The position numbers and the translations under genes are program-made. From an uncultured Acinetobacter sp. (GTDB lineage: Bacteria; Pseudomonadota; Gammaproteobacteria; Pseudomonadales; Moraxellaceae), in assembly GCA_913777945.1 (NCBI GenBank), contig CAJYTY010000008.1, positions 186,001 to 250,000 on the forward strand: DNA of 64,000 nucleotides, read 5' to 3'. Under the pieces are notes generated by a model that was not told the origin of the DNA, did no database searches, and saw nothing but the letters and a program-made list of their open reading frames with translations. This document shows, one piece after another, positions 47,797 to 56,697 of the stretch; the stretch's first letter is position 1, and every line of letters starts with the position of its first letter.

Positions 47797-47827
47797 CAAT
47801 AGACTTCGCTCTAAGCGAAGTCTATTG
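47797..47827. terminator. Perfect inverted repeat between nadM and bcp
   Basis: CAATAGACTTCGCT, loop CTA, AGCGAAGTCTATTG: a perfect 14-bp stem between convergent genes. It has no T run on either side, so if it terminates it does so without the classic U tail. Confidence 0.6.
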
Positions 47828-47834
47828 GACTAGA

Positions 47835-48299
47835 TTAGTTGGCTTGAAGCGCCTGAATATCCTCAAGCACCTGTTCTGCATGCCCAGCTGCTTTCACTTT
47901 ACGATAGCTTTTGACTAATTTTTTATTGTGAAAAATAAAGGTTGAGCGTTCAATCCCCATCACCATTTTACCGTACATATTTTTTTCTTTGATCACGTCA
48001 AAATGCTTACACAACACTTCTTCTTTATCGCTGATCAAATCGATGGTGAGTGCTTGCTTTGCTGTAAAGTTTTGATGTGATTTCACCGAGTCGCGTGATA
48101 CACCAACAATTTTAACATTCAGAGCATCAAACTGATCTTTCAAGCAAGAAAAGCCGACTGCTTGTGTTGTACAACCCGGGGTGGAGTCTTTTGGGTAAAA
48201 ATAGATCACCAACCATTCGTTATCTAAATCAGATAAATTAATTTCACCCGTTGTAGTTGCAAACACTTGATCCGGTAATTGAATTTCTACGTTACTCAT
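47835..48299 (-). CDS. bcp: Peroxiredoxin, Bcp/PrxQ type
   Basis: 154 residues from the ATG at 48299, which has GGAGAG upstream; the frame is open to 48347 but that part lies over a terminator. Thioredoxin fold with LVIYFYPKDSTPGCTTQAVGF: peroxidatic Cys43. The resolving Cys that many Bcp proteins have five residues later is Val here; another Cys follows at residue 52. Reduces hydroperoxides with thiols. The promoter position is odd: a terminator ends about 12 bases before the start codon. Confidence 0.93.
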   Translation of the reverse strand: MSNVEIQLPDQVFATTTGEINLSDLDNEWLVIYFYPKDSTPGCTTQAVGFSCLKDQFDALNVKIVGVSRDSVKSHQNFTAKQALTIDLISDKEEVLCKHFDVIKEKNMYGKMVMGIERSTFIFHNKKLVKSYRKVKAAGHAEQVLEDIQALQAN

Positions 48300-48311
48300 T
48301 GTTCTCTCCAT

Positions 48312-48339
48312 AAAAAACAAGCCACATAATGTGGCTTGT
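48312..48339 (-). terminator. Terminator directly upstream of bcp
   Basis: On the minus strand a perfect 10-bp stem ACAAGCCACA/TGTGGCTTGT with a three-base loop, followed by TTTTTT and then at once by the bcp ribosome site. It ends the transcript of the secreted-protein gene (and queEC); bcp must be expressed by read-through or from a promoter overlapping the hairpin. Confidence 0.85.
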
Positions 48340-48359
48340 AATGTCATTTTAAAATGAAC

Positions 48360-48770
48360 TTAGTTTTTCGCTGCTGGTGCGGCTTTCATTGCTTCTTCAC
48401 TTAAAGTTTTAAGTTTTGAAGTCAACTGAGGGCCTAAGCAAGCTTGAAGGCTTTTGTTTTGCTGTTGTACGAAAGCCAATGTGCTTGGGCTTTTCTTAGC
48501 ATTAATCGCGCTTTGAATTTCCCATTTTTGTGCATTGGTCATTCTGCCGTCTGCTTCTACTGCACATGAACAATATTTGCTTACTTCTGCGCTGTTCAGT
48601 TTATTGCCTTTAGCAGTTTCTTCTTTACACAGATTGATCAAAGCACCTTTTACGTTTGTGCTTTTGTAGGCTTGCTGAAGTTTGTTGTCGTCTGCATGAG
48701 TTACAGATGCAAACAAAGCTGCAGATGCCATTACAGAAGAAAGTAAAAGTTTGGTATTCAAAAATTTCAT
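48360..48770 (-). CDS. Exported Cys-containing protein (136 aa), unrecognised
   Basis: The ATG at 48770 has AAGGTAC upstream and starts a signal peptide (KLLLSSVMASAALFASVTHA, cut near residue 23). The mature part is helical and basic, with four Cys (ALINLCKEE, KYCSCAVEA and LQACLGPQ), likely two disulfides in the periplasm. The longer frame to 48875 lies inside queC and is not used. Placed 13 bases after queC. A small secreted protein of unknown role; the CxC pair is not a haem motif. Confidence 0.78.
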   Translation of the reverse strand: MKFLNTKLLLSSVMASAALFASVTHADDNKLQQAYKSTNVKGALINLCKEETAKGNKLNSAEVSKYCSCAVEADGRMTNAQKWEIQSAINAKKSPSTLAFVQQQNKSLQACLGPQLTSKLKTLSEEAMKAAPAAKN

Positions 48771-48783
48771 AAATAGTACCTTA

Positions 48784-49455
48784 TTATTGCGGTATGTAGC
48801 GTGTTGGATCTGCGACGCCAGCTTCAATAAAACCTTCTTTACGTAAGCGGCAGCTATCACATTTACCACAAGCACGGCCTTGCGTATCAGCCTGATAGCA
48901 AGAAACTGTTTGACTATAGTCTACGCCATGTTCAATACCAAGACGTATAATATTCGCTTTGGATAAATGTAACAAAGGTGTTTCAAATGTAAGAGGTTTT
49001 CCTTCTACACCCGCTTTTGTTGCCAAGCGTGCCATATTTGTAAACGCTTCGATATATTCTGGGCGACAATCAGGGTATCCAGAATAATCTACTGCATTTA
49101 CGCCAATAACAATAGCCTCAGCGCCAAAAACTTCTGCTGCAGCAAGCGCATACGAGAGAAAAATTGTGTTACGAGCCGGTACATACGTCACCGGAATACC
49201 ATCTTGTTGTTGTTCTGGAACATCAATGCTGTGATCGGTAAGGGCAGAGCCACCCAAATTACCTAAATCGATATTGATCACGCGATGTTCAACGCCAGCG
49301 CGTTGAGTCAGTGCTTTGGCTGCATCTAGCTCTGTAGATGAACGTTGACCATACATAAAGCTTAAGGCCATGCATTCATAGCGCGCTTGTGCCCAAGCTA
49401 AACAGGTTGTTGAGTCTAAGCCGCCTGACAATAAAACAATGGCACGAGGGCGCAT
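48784..49455 (-). CDS. queC: 7-cyano-7-deazaguanine synthase
   Basis: 223 residues. ATP-dependent conversion of CDG to preQ0 in queuosine synthesis. PP-loop [15 protein letters not shown] near the N-terminus; zinc Cys at residues 186, 196, 199 and 202 ([11 protein letters not shown]). Follows queE by 24 bases in one operon. Confidence 0.96.
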   Translation of the reverse strand: MRPRAIVLLSGGLDSTTCLAWAQARYECMALSFMYGQRSSTELDAAKALTQRAGVEHRVINIDLGNLGGSALTDHSIDVPEQQQDGIPVTYVPARNTIFLSYALAAAEVFGAEAIVIGVNAVDYSGYPDCRPEYIEAFTNMARLATKAGVEGKPLTFETPLLHLSKANIIRLGIEHGVDYSQTVSCYQADTQGRACGKCDSCRLRKEGFIEAGVADPTRYIPQ

Positions 49456-49479
49456 ATATCATTCTCCAATCAAATTAAA

Positions 49480-50190
49480 TTAACGACCCGTTTCATCGTT
49501 CCATAAAATTTTATGGAGCTGTAACTGAAACCGCACGGGGAGATGGTCGTTTAGAATCCACTCTGCTAAATCACGTGCCAGTTGAGGCAGTTTGGCTTCA
49601 TTTTTCTCAACGGCAAAAGCAGGCGAGAACCATACGGTACTCACTTTTTTCTCAAGTTGAAATTGTTCAACCTGAAGTTTGGACCATTCATAATCTTCAC
49701 GATTACAAATCACAAATTTGATCTGATCGTGAGGAGTCAAATGATCAAGATTGCTCATCAGGTTACGCTTCTCTTCACCAGAGGTTGGCGTCTTGAGATC
49801 AAGCACTTTTGATACCCGAGCATCGACCATTGAAACATCGAGTGCACCACTGGTTTCCAGTGAAACGTCAAAACCTAAATCACACAGACGCGTTAATAAC
49901 ACCTGACAATTGGGCTGAGCCAGTGGCTCGCCACCTGTCACACAAATATAAGGCGTTTTGTAGGCACGTGCAGTTTCTATGATTTCATCAATTGAAAGTC
50001 GTTGCCCACCTTCAAATGAATAAGTGGTATCACAATATGTGCAGCGTAAAGGGCAACCCGTTAAGCGGATAAAAACTGTTGGTAAACCCGCAGTATTGGC
50101 TTCCCCTTGTAAAGAGTAGAAAATTTCCGTTATGCGTAGTCCCGCAGCCGGGTCCGTCACTGGAATTGTCGTAGAACGTAAAGAAGTCAT
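49480..50190 (-). CDS. queE: 7-carboxy-7-deazaguanine synthase
   Basis: 236 residues. Radical SAM enzyme that turns carboxy-tetrahydropterin into CDG. The cluster motif is C46-PLR-C50-TY-C53 (CPLRCTYCD), after the family start ITEIFYSLQGEANTAGLPTVFIRL; later CVTGGEPLAQ and SLETSG. First gene of queE-queC. A terminator lies only about 22 bases upstream, leaving little room for a promoter. Confidence 0.94.
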   Translation of the reverse strand: MTSLRSTTIPVTDPAAGLRITEIFYSLQGEANTAGLPTVFIRLTGCPLRCTYCDTTYSFEGGQRLSIDEIIETARAYKTPYICVTGGEPLAQPNCQVLLTRLCDLGFDVSLETSGALDVSMVDARVSKVLDLKTPTSGEEKRNLMSNLDHLTPHDQIKFVICNREDYEWSKLQVEQFQLEKKVSTVWFSPAFAVEKNEAKLPQLARDLAEWILNDHLPVRFQLQLHKILWNDETGR

Positions 50191-50212
50191 TACAGCATTA
50201 CCAAGAGTTGAA

Positions 50213-50249
50213 AAACAAAAATCTCTACGATCAGGCTTGACCGTAGAGA
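50213..50249 (-). terminator. dapD terminator / queE leader hairpin
   Basis: On the minus strand TCTCTACG, twelve-base loop, CGTAGAGA, then ATTTTTGTTTTTC. A good rho-independent terminator about 54 bases after dapD and about 23 bases before queE. Confidence 0.8.
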
Positions 50250-50302
50250 CGAGAAGCGAATCAGGCTCCGAAGAGCATCAATATTTCGCTAATCTGTGAG
50301 AA

Positions 50303-51124
50303 TTACTCAGCGCGAAGCAAATCGTTCAAGCTGGTTTTCGAGCGTGTTTGCGCATCTACTTTTTTCACAATAATTGCAGCATACAGACTGTACTTGCCGT
50401 CTTTAGACGGTAAGCTGCCCGGTACAACTACTGAACCCGCAGGTACACGGCCGTAATGAATTTCACCAGTTTCACGGTCGTAAATACGAGTCGACTGACC
50501 AATATATACGCCCATTGAAATGACAGAACCTTCTTCTACGATTACACCTTCAACAATTTCAGAACGCGCGCCAATAAAGCAGTTATCTTCAATAATCGTT
50601 GGATTGGCTTGAAGTGGTTCAAGTACACCACCAATACCTACACCGCCAGACAAGTGAACATTTTTACCGATCTGAGCACATGAACCTACAGTGGCCCAAG
50701 TATCAACCATGGTGTTTTCATCAACGTAAGCACCAATGTTGACATAAGATGGCATCAACACAACATTTTTTGCTTGGAAGCTACCACGGCGTGCAACAGC
50801 AGGAGGAACAACACGAACACCAGCTTCTTTAAACTGCGCTTCAGTCCAGCCTGCAAATTTAGTGTCTACTTTATCGTAAAACGCTAAATCGCCAGATTCA
50901 ACAGGTTTGTTGTCGTTAAGTTTGAACGATAATAAAACCGCTTTTTTAACCCACTGGTGAACAATCCATTCACCATCAATTTTTTCAGCAACACGTAAAG
51001 TGCCGTTGTCTAAACCAGCAATAACGTGTTCAACTGCTTCACGAATTTCTGTAGGGCAATCAGCAGCGGTAAAGTTGGCACGATTTTCAAACGCTTGCTC
51101 AATGATCGTTGAAAGCTCAGACAT
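50303..51124 (-). CDS. dapD: Tetrahydrodipicolinate N-succinyltransferase
   Basis: 273 residues from the ATG at 51124, the family length; the longer open frame upstream codes for an implausible Phe/Leu-rich stretch. Left-handed beta-helix acyltransferase: [62 protein letters not shown] region, and [19 protein letters not shown]. Succinyl-CoA-dependent step of lysine and meso-diaminopimelate synthesis. Confidence 0.96.
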   Translation of the reverse strand: MSELSTIIEQAFENRANFTAADCPTEIREAVEHVIAGLDNGTLRVAEKIDGEWIVHQWVKKAVLLSFKLNDNKPVESGDLAFYDKVDTKFAGWTEAQFKEAGVRVVPPAVARRGSFQAKNVVLMPSYVNIGAYVDENTMVDTWATVGSCAQIGKNVHLSGGVGIGGVLEPLQANPTIIEDNCFIGARSEIVEGVIVEEGSVISMGVYIGQSTRIYDRETGEIHYGRVPAGSVVVPGSLPSKDGKYSLYAAIIVKKVDAQTRSKTSLNDLLRAE

Positions 51125-51426
51125 GGACGTCCTTCCAAAAAAAATTTTAAAGATTCTACACGAAAACGGCCAAAGAATCTTGGGTTGAATGATTGCCGTG
51201 ATTAAAAAACAATCAAAATTTAGACATTGCGTTTTTGCAGCAGTAAATATATTTAAATTCAATAAAAATTGATTAAAAAACAAGCTAAAAGGCCAACTTG
51301 TATCAAAAATTAACAGAAAATAAGCAAATTTTGTATAAAAACAAATCACAATTTCATCTACTATGGGCTTACCAAAAGAAATCAGATTTATTAGAACAAG
51401 CCTTTACTCTTTTTGAGGAGACGAAA
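51125..51426. other. Divergent intergenic region, dapD / YfaZ-like gene
   Basis: 302 very A+T-rich bases. Open frames run into it from both sides but their translations are low-complexity and not gene-like. It must carry both promoters; I could not single out a hexamer pair. The plus-strand gene has a GAGGAG ribosome site at about 51415-51420. Confidence 0.6.
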
Positions 51427-52167
51427 ATGAAAGTATTAAAAGTATTCGCATTAGCAGGTGCACTTAGCGCTGTAGCAGGCGTTGCATCAGCTGATGATGC
51501 TGTGGTACATGACCGTTATGCATTTGACGCGCAGCAGCTCATTCCTGTAGGTGTTCGTGCTGAAGTAGGCACAACGGGTTACGGTGGTGCTTTGCTTTGG
51601 CAAGCAAACCCGTATGTGGGTCTAGCACTTGGTTATAATGGTGGCGATATTTCATGGTCTGATGATGTCAAAGTCAATGGATCGAAATATGACCTCGATA
51701 TGGATAATAAAAATGTCTATTTAAACGCCGAACTTCGTCCTTGGGGTGCAAGCGATAACCGTTGGGCTCAAGCATTGTACATGGCTGCTGGTGTAGGTTA
51801 TCTTGATAATGATTATGGTCTTAAAGCACGCGCTGGTTCAGCAAATGACACAGTAACAATTGATGGTTGGCGTTATAATGGTCCTGGTGAAGTAAATGGT
51901 AAACTAGATTACAGTAACAACATTGCACCTTATGTCGGTTTTGGTTTTTCTCCTAAGATTAACAAAAACTGGGGGCTATTCGGGGAGATCGGTGCTTACT
52001 ACACTGGCAATCCAAATGTAAAACTTCAAGCAACTGGTTTAACAGCGTTAGATCCTAATGCACCTAGTGCACAAGATTCAGCAAATGCGGATGCTCAAAA
52101 AATCCGTAACGACGACAAATACAAATGGTTACCTGTTGGTAAAGTGGGCGTAAGCTACAACTGGTAA
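51427..52167 (+). CDS. YfaZ-type outer-membrane protein
   Basis: 246 residues from the ATG at 51427, with GAGGAG upstream. Signal peptide MKVLKVFALAGALSAVAGVASA-like in layout, cut before DDAVV. The mature part alternates as a small beta-barrel: GVRAEVGTTGYGGALLWQANPYVGLALGYNGGD split over residues about 40-72, NVYLNAELRPWG, APYVGFGFSPKINKNWGLFGE, ending in YNW with the terminal aromatic residue typical of outer-membrane barrels. YfaZ assignment is by pattern. Confidence 0.8.
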   Translation: MKVLKVFALAGALSAVAGVASADDAVVHDRYAFDAQQLIPVGVRAEVGTTGYGGALLWQANPYVGLALGYNGGDISWSDDVKVNGSKYDLDMDNKNVYLNAELRPWGASDNRWAQALYMAAGVGYLDNDYGLKARAGSANDTVTIDGWRYNGPGEVNGKLDYSNNIAPYVGFGFSPKINKNWGLFGEIGAYYTGNPNVKLQATGLTALDPNAPSAQDSANADAQKIRNDDKYKWLPVGKVGVSYNW

Positions 52168-52178
52168 TCGTCTGAACA

Positions 52179-52208
52179 TAAAAAAACGGGAGAAATCCCG
52201 TTTTTTTA
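52179..52208. terminator. Bidirectional terminator, outer-membrane gene / cysB
   Basis: AAAAAAACGGGA, loop GAAA, TCCCGTTTTTTT. Between convergent genes. Confidence 0.93.
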
Positions 52209-52226
52209 TGTTTTATCAATTTGATT

Positions 52227-53150
52227 TTACTCGTCTGGGTAAGCCACTTTTTTAAGCTGTTTAATATCCGCTTCTGGTGAGCATAAAGAAATAAACTCGT
52301 AGCCATAACCACGAAGTAAGTGTCCTTTACGAACCGCGATCCATGTTGTATTTAAGCCAAAAATTCCGGTTTTGAGTTGGCTCAAGCGATAGTCTCGTTC
52401 TTTATCGTAGGCCACGTCATTCACAATTCCCACACCCATTCCGAGTTCTACATAGGTTTTAATGACATCGGCGTCGAGTGCAGACATGACGATATCGACA
52501 TCAATGCCGGCATCTTCAAAGGCTTTGTCGATTTTTGAACGCCCAGTAAAGCCGCCGTGATAGGTGATGATTGGAAAATTTGCGAGCTTCTCAAGTGTAA
52601 TGTCGGTTTCTTTAGCAAGCGGATGATTTTGCGGCGTGATAATGCTGTGTTCCCATTGATAGTAAGGGACGCTGGCCAGATTATCTTCGGTGGTCAAAGA
52701 CTCGGTGGCAATACCGATGTCCGCTTCACCAAGCAACAACATTTCTGAGATTTCGGTTGGGCTGGCCTGTTGCAAGATTAAATGTACCTTTGGAAACAGT
52801 TTCTTAAATTGATTGACAATCGGAGGCAGCACATAACGAGCTTGTGTGTGCGTGGTGGCAATAGTCAAGGTGCCTTCATCAACTTTGTTAAAGTCATCGG
52901 CCAGACGTTTAATATTTTCTGCATCGACCAACATACGTTCAACAATGCCAAGCAAGGATTGGCCGGGTTCTGTCAAACCTAACAATCGTTTTCCTTTGCG
53001 AACAAAAAGTTGTACACCCAACTCATCTTCTAAATCTTTAATATGCTTACTGACACCTGATTGTGAAGTGTAAAGTGCAGCAGAAGCTTCGGTCAGATTA
53101 AAATTCTGACGCACGGTTTCCCGAATAATGCGTAATTGTTGAAAATTCAT
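52227..53150 (-). CDS. cysB: CysB-type LysR regulator
   Basis: 307 residues. Winged helix at the N-terminus (MNFQQLRIIRETVRQNFNLTEASAALYTSQSGVSKHI split across the first 37 residues) and a substrate-binding effector domain with TTHTQARYVLPP and GFTGRSKIDKAF, both CysB/Cbl marks (Thr at the sulfate/acetylserine site). Activates sulfur assimilation genes. It sits right after cysA in the sulfate transport operon, separated by a GC-rich hairpin. CysB and Cbl cannot be split by eye; CysB is more likely as the only copy seen. Confidence 0.88.
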   Translation of the reverse strand: MNFQQLRIIRETVRQNFNLTEASAALYTSQSGVSKHIKDLEDELGVQLFVRKGKRLLGLTEPGQSLLGIVERMLVDAENIKRLADDFNKVDEGTLTIATTHTQARYVLPPIVNQFKKLFPKVHLILQQASPTEISEMLLLGEADIGIATESLTTEDNLASVPYYQWEHSIITPQNHPLAKETDITLEKLANFPIITYHGGFTGRSKIDKAFEDAGIDVDIVMSALDADVIKTYVELGMGVGIVNDVAYDKERDYRLSQLKTGIFGLNTTWIAVRKGHLLRGYGYEFISLCSPEADIKQLKKVAYPDE

Positions 53151-53173
53151 GTTCTCTTGATCCTCTCAACGAG

Positions 53174-53200
53174 AATGGGGGACTTGCCCCCATTTTTTAA
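53174..53200. terminator. GC-rich hairpin between cysA and cysB
   Basis: Stem ATGGGGG/CCCCCAT with loop ACTTG. The run of six T lies on the plus strand (reading away from cysB), whereas on the coding strand the tail is only TTCTC, so it may only attenuate cysA-to-cysB read-through or protect the cysA mRNA end. Confidence 0.6.
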
Positions 53201-53202
53201 TT

Positions 53203-54264
53203 CTAAGCAACCCGTTCTTCAAAAAGATGAAGTTGAGACACACTGATCCAAACCGTTTGGTTCGGTCTAAATTGATGAAGGCGTGCTTCATCGGGTGTCA
53301 GGGCAATTTCGATCAGTCTGCCATTACGATCTTGTAATTCAGCAACGACTTTTCCAGCAATCCAGACTTCTCTTAAAAAGGTAGCTTGAATGGTGTTATC
53401 TGTTGGTTGTGCATGAATATGTAGTTCATTTGGTCGAGCAAATGCTATCACTTTACCATGAGGTGTTTGCGAGGCATTCGGTAAAATAATTTTGTCATCG
53501 CCCAATTGAATGATGTTTTCATAATAATGTCCATCAAAGCGATTGGCTTGTCCTAAAAAGTCGAAAACAAACGGGGTCGCTGGCTTTTCGTATACTTCAC
53601 GCGGTGAACCAATTTGCTCGACATTCCCTTTATTCATCACAATAATCTGATCGGCAACTTCAAGCGCCTCTTCTTGATCGTGTGTCACAAAAATCGAGGT
53701 AATATGTAGCTCGTCATGCAGTGTCCGTAACCAGCGTCGTAATTCCTTACGCACTTTGGCATCCAGCGCACCAAATGGTTCGTCAAGCAGTAGCACGCGC
53801 GGTTCAACTGCCAGTGCACGGGCCAATGCAATACGCTGGCGCTGACCACCCGAAAGTTGAGAAGGGTAGCGATCGGCTAAAAAACCGAGTTGAACCAGAT
53901 CCAGCAAACGTGTTACGCGCTTTTTAATCTCTGCTTCCGATGGGCGCGTCCGCCGTGAGCGTACACGTAAACCGAAGGCAATATTGTCAAATACGGACAT
54001 GTGGCGAAACAGCGCATAATGTTGAAATACGAATCCCACTTGACGCTCACGCACATGAATATCGGTGGCATCGGTGCCTTCAAGCAACACTTGTCCGCCA
54101 TCTGCCGATTCTAGTCCGGCAATAATACGTAAAAGCGTTGTTTTTCCACAGCCTGATGGTCCTAATAATGCCACCAGTTCACCTTCTGGAAAGTCTAATG
54201 AAATATTTTTTAATGCGTGGAATGCACCAAAATGTTTTTCAATATTTTTAACTTGAATACTCAT
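53203..54264 (-). CDS. cysA: Sulfate/thiosulfate ABC transporter ATPase
   Basis: 353 residues. Walker [19 protein letters not shown], signature [16 protein letters not shown], Walker [14 protein letters not shown]-loop FVTHDQEEA, and a C-terminal TOBE-type domain. Energises CysTW with the periplasmic sulfate-binding protein. Ten bases after cysW. Confidence 0.95.
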   Translation of the reverse strand: MSIQVKNIEKHFGAFHALKNISLDFPEGELVALLGPSGCGKTTLLRIIAGLESADGGQVLLEGTDATDIHVRERQVGFVFQHYALFRHMSVFDNIAFGLRVRSRRTRPSEAEIKKRVTRLLDLVQLGFLADRYPSQLSGGQRQRIALARALAVEPRVLLLDEPFGALDAKVRKELRRWLRTLHDELHITSIFVTHDQEEALEVADQIIVMNKGNVEQIGSPREVYEKPATPFVFDFLGQANRFDGHYYENIIQLGDDKIILPNASQTPHGKVIAFARPNELHIHAQPTDNTIQATFLREVWIAGKVVAELQDRNGRLIEIALTPDEARLHQFRPNQTVWISVSQLHLFEERVA

Positions 54265-54274
54265 TTGTCATTCC

Positions 54275-55165
54275 TCAAGATGAAGTTGAATCATGTTGTT
54301 TGTTTTGTTTTTCCTGACGCACTTCCACCCATGTTTTTAAAATCAGGGTCACAATCGCCAGCAGCGCCAACAGTGAAGACACGGCAAAAGCGGCACTAAA
54401 GGTGTATTCGTTGTATAAAATCTCGACATGCAGTGGCAAAGTATTGGTTTCACCGCGGATATGTCCTGAAACCACAGAAACTGCACCAAACTCACCCATC
54501 GCGCGTGCATTACACAAGATCACACCGTAAATTAAGCCCCACTTGATGTTGGGTAAGGTCACTTTCCAAAAGGTCTGCCAGCCCGATGCACCCAAAACCA
54601 TTGCCGCTTCTTCTTCTTCAGTGCCTTGCGCTTCCATTAAAGGAATCAGCTCACGTGCCACAAAAGGTACGGTAATAAAAACAGTAGCCAATACAATCGC
54701 AGGTACGGCATACAATACCTTGATGTCATGATCCATAAACCATGGCCCGAACCAGCCTTGCATACCAAAGATCAGGACCAGCATCAAACCTGCAATTACA
54801 GGTGAAACTGAAAACGGTAAATCGATTAAGGTCGTGAGTATCGATTTTCCGGCAAATTGAAATTTTGCCACGGCCCATGCTGCTGCCACACCAAAGATGA
54901 CATTGAGTGGTACCGCAATTGCTGCCGTAAGCAAGGTTAGCTTGACTGCCGATAAAGTGTCTGGATTAATCAGTGCATTGATATATACCTCGACACCTTG
55001 TCGAAATGCTTCTACAAAGACCAAAATAAGGGGCAGAATCAGGCAGCTTAAAAAGAACAGTAACGCAATACTCAGCAGCGTATAACGAACCCACTTGGGC
55101 TCGCGTGTGGCATCACGGCTTTGAAGCTTTTCTGCCAGTAAATGGCTATCGGTGACTAAGCTCAT
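54275..55165 (-). CDS. cysW: Sulfate ABC transporter permease CysW
   Basis: 296 residues from the ATG at 55165, which forms an ATGA overlap with the cysT stop and has GGGAGAA upstream; an ATG at 55198 inside cysT is less likely. Six membrane helices; the EAA loop is seen as [29 protein letters not shown] split around nt 54560-54640, and [15 protein letters not shown] first helices. Pairs with CysT. Confidence 0.94.
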   Translation of the reverse strand: MSLVTDSHLLAEKLQSRDATREPKWVRYTLLSIALLFFLSCLILPLILVFVEAFRQGVEVYINALINPDTLSAVKLTLLTAAIAVPLNVIFGVAAAWAVAKFQFAGKSILTTLIDLPFSVSPVIAGLMLVLIFGMQGWFGPWFMDHDIKVLYAVPAIVLATVFITVPFVARELIPLMEAQGTEEEEAAMVLGASGWQTFWKVTLPNIKWGLIYGVILCNARAMGEFGAVSVVSGHIRGETNTLPLHVEILYNEYTFSAAFAVSSLLALLAIVTLILKTWVEVRQEKQNKQHDSTSS

Positions 55166-55995
55166 TTCACTGTTCTCCCGGTACGGCGGCTCGCCCATGC
55201 TTGTAAAAGATTGATCGCAAACAAGATTACAAAGGAAATCACCAGCATCACGACCGCAATTGTGGTTGCAGCCTCATAGTCATATTCTTCGAGTCTGGAG
55301 ATAATCATTAGTGGTGCGATTTCTGTTTTAAAAGGTTGATTGCCAGCAATAAAAATTACTGAACCATATTCACCCACGCCACGTGCAAACGCTAAGGCAA
55401 AACCGGTGAGCAAGGCTGGAAATAAAATGGGCAAAATAATTTTGGTGATAATTTGAAAACGGTTGGCACCCAGAGCCGATGCAGCTTCCTCAAGTTCGGT
55501 TTCGATATCGCTTAAAACCGGCTGCACAGTACGTACTACAAAAGGTAATCCAATGAACACCAAAGCGAGGGTAATACCAATCGGTGTATATGCAACCTTA
55601 ATACCAAGCGGCTCAAGATACTGACCCACCCAGCCAGTCGAAGCGTATAGCGAGGTGAGGGCAATACCTGCAACCGCAGTAGGTAAGGCAAATGGTAAAT
55701 CCACCAACGCATCGACAATACGTTTACCCGGAAAGCTATAGCGCACCAAGCACCATGCCAGAAGCAAGCCAAACACTACATTAATGAGCGCGGCAATCAT
55801 GGCAGTCGTAAAACTGAGTTGCAAAGATTTAAGAATGCGTTCTGAACTCAGGATCTCCCAGAGTCCATCCCATCCCACACCCAGAGATTTGATAAAAACG
55901 GCAGATAATGGAATAAGCACGATTAAAGATAAATATGCAAGGGTAAAGCCCAGTGAAAGACCAAACCCTGGCAGCACTCGGGATCGCTGCGACAT
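55162..55995 (-). CDS. cysT: Sulfate ABC transporter permease CysT
   Basis: 277 residues from the ATG at 55995 with AGGAG upstream; the open frame to a TTG at 56031 is not used. Six membrane helices and the EAA motif [23 protein letters not shown]. Family stretches [22 protein letters not shown] and [17 protein letters not shown]. Also named cysU. Follows a hydrolase gene by 74 bases. Confidence 0.95.
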   Translation of the reverse strand: MSQRSRVLPGFGLSLGFTLAYLSLIVLIPLSAVFIKSLGVGWDGLWEILSSERILKSLQLSFTTAMIAALINVVFGLLLAWCLVRYSFPGKRIVDALVDLPFALPTAVAGIALTSLYASTGWVGQYLEPLGIKVAYTPIGITLALVFIGLPFVVRTVQPVLSDIETELEEAASALGANRFQIITKIILPILFPALLTGFALAFARGVGEYGSVIFIAGNQPFKTEIAPLMIISRLEEYDYEAATTIAVVMLVISFVILFAINLLQAWASRRTGRTVK

Positions 55996-56069
55996 GGTAA
56001 CTCCTGAAAAAGAGCAGGTTTGCTCAATCAAGCAAACGAAAAATAAAAAATCTTAATCCCAACATTGAT

Positions 56070-56681
56070 TTACAGTGCAAAGCCAAAAAATCGATTGCTG
56101 TAACGCGCACGTACAGATCCAGTACGCTGTTTTTCTGGGAGAATGTAGTCAAATATTTCTGGAAAAGGACCGAAACCCGAAGCCACATTGATATGACCAA
56201 CGTGGCCTAGGCTGATGGCCTTTAACTTCCAGCAGTGTGCAAGATGCTGTGCATCTTGCACATGTAGCCACGGATCATTTTCACTCATCAGCAACTGTGT
56301 TCGAACGATTGGTCTAAGTGATTCAAAATACGCTAAATAATTGTTGGTGCTGTCTCTGGCGAATCCCGCATCTCCAAAACGCGCTGGATTCGCGGGTGCA
56401 ACCAAGGTCAAATGCTTGATCTTGTGCGTCAGATCTGGATGCTCTTTCAAAGCCGCCAAACTGGTTAAACAGCCAAAACTATGCGCCACCAGTTGTACTG
56501 GTCCATGAATTGAGCGTACATGCTTCGCCAGTTGTTCTACCCATTCAGAAAGTACAGGTCGATGCCAATCGGCTTGTTCGACACGTGAGCATGACTGCAG
56601 TTGACGTTGTAACCATGACTGCCAATGATGTTGTTCACTACCACCAACACCCGGAACAATTACTGTATGAACCATTGTCAT
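56070..56681 (-). CDS. RBBP9/YdeN-type alpha/beta hydrolase inside the cys operon
   Basis: 203 residues. VHTVIVPGVGGSEQHHWQSW at the N-terminus and the nucleophile elbow VAHSFGCLTS are family marks; a late SLGHVGHINVASG holds the catalytic His. The start ATG has CAGGAG upstream. It lies between sbp (16 bases) and cysT (74 bases) on the same strand, so it is cotranscribed with sulfate uptake. Family members are small serine hydrolases of unclear substrate; a role in sulfur-ester or thioester handling is only a guess from context. Confidence 0.85.
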   Translation of the reverse strand: MTMVHTVIVPGVGGSEQHHWQSWLQRQLQSCSRVEQADWHRPVLSEWVEQLAKHVRSIHGPVQLVAHSFGCLTSLAALKEHPDLTHKIKHLTLVAPANPARFGDAGFARDSTNNYLAYFESLRPIVRTQLLMSENDPWLHVQDAQHLAHCWKLKAISLGHVGHINVASGFGPFPEIFDYILPEKQRTGSVRARYSNRFFGFAL

Positions 56682-56697
56682 GCTCCTGAACGCTCAA

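Noticed and set aside
48771..48875. N-terminal extension of the exported 136-residue protein into queC
   Set aside because: The ATG at 48770 has a ribosome site and starts a signal peptide; the extension is a shadow of queC.
50190..50302. preQ1 riboswitch before queE
   Set aside because: No preQ1-I consensus or pseudoknot pairing could be recognised; only a plain terminator hairpin is seen.
51125..51349. Extended dapD frame coding for a Phe/Leu-rich N-terminus
   Set aside because: Family length and the start at MSEL fit the ATG at 51124; the upstream part is A+T-rich intergenic DNA.
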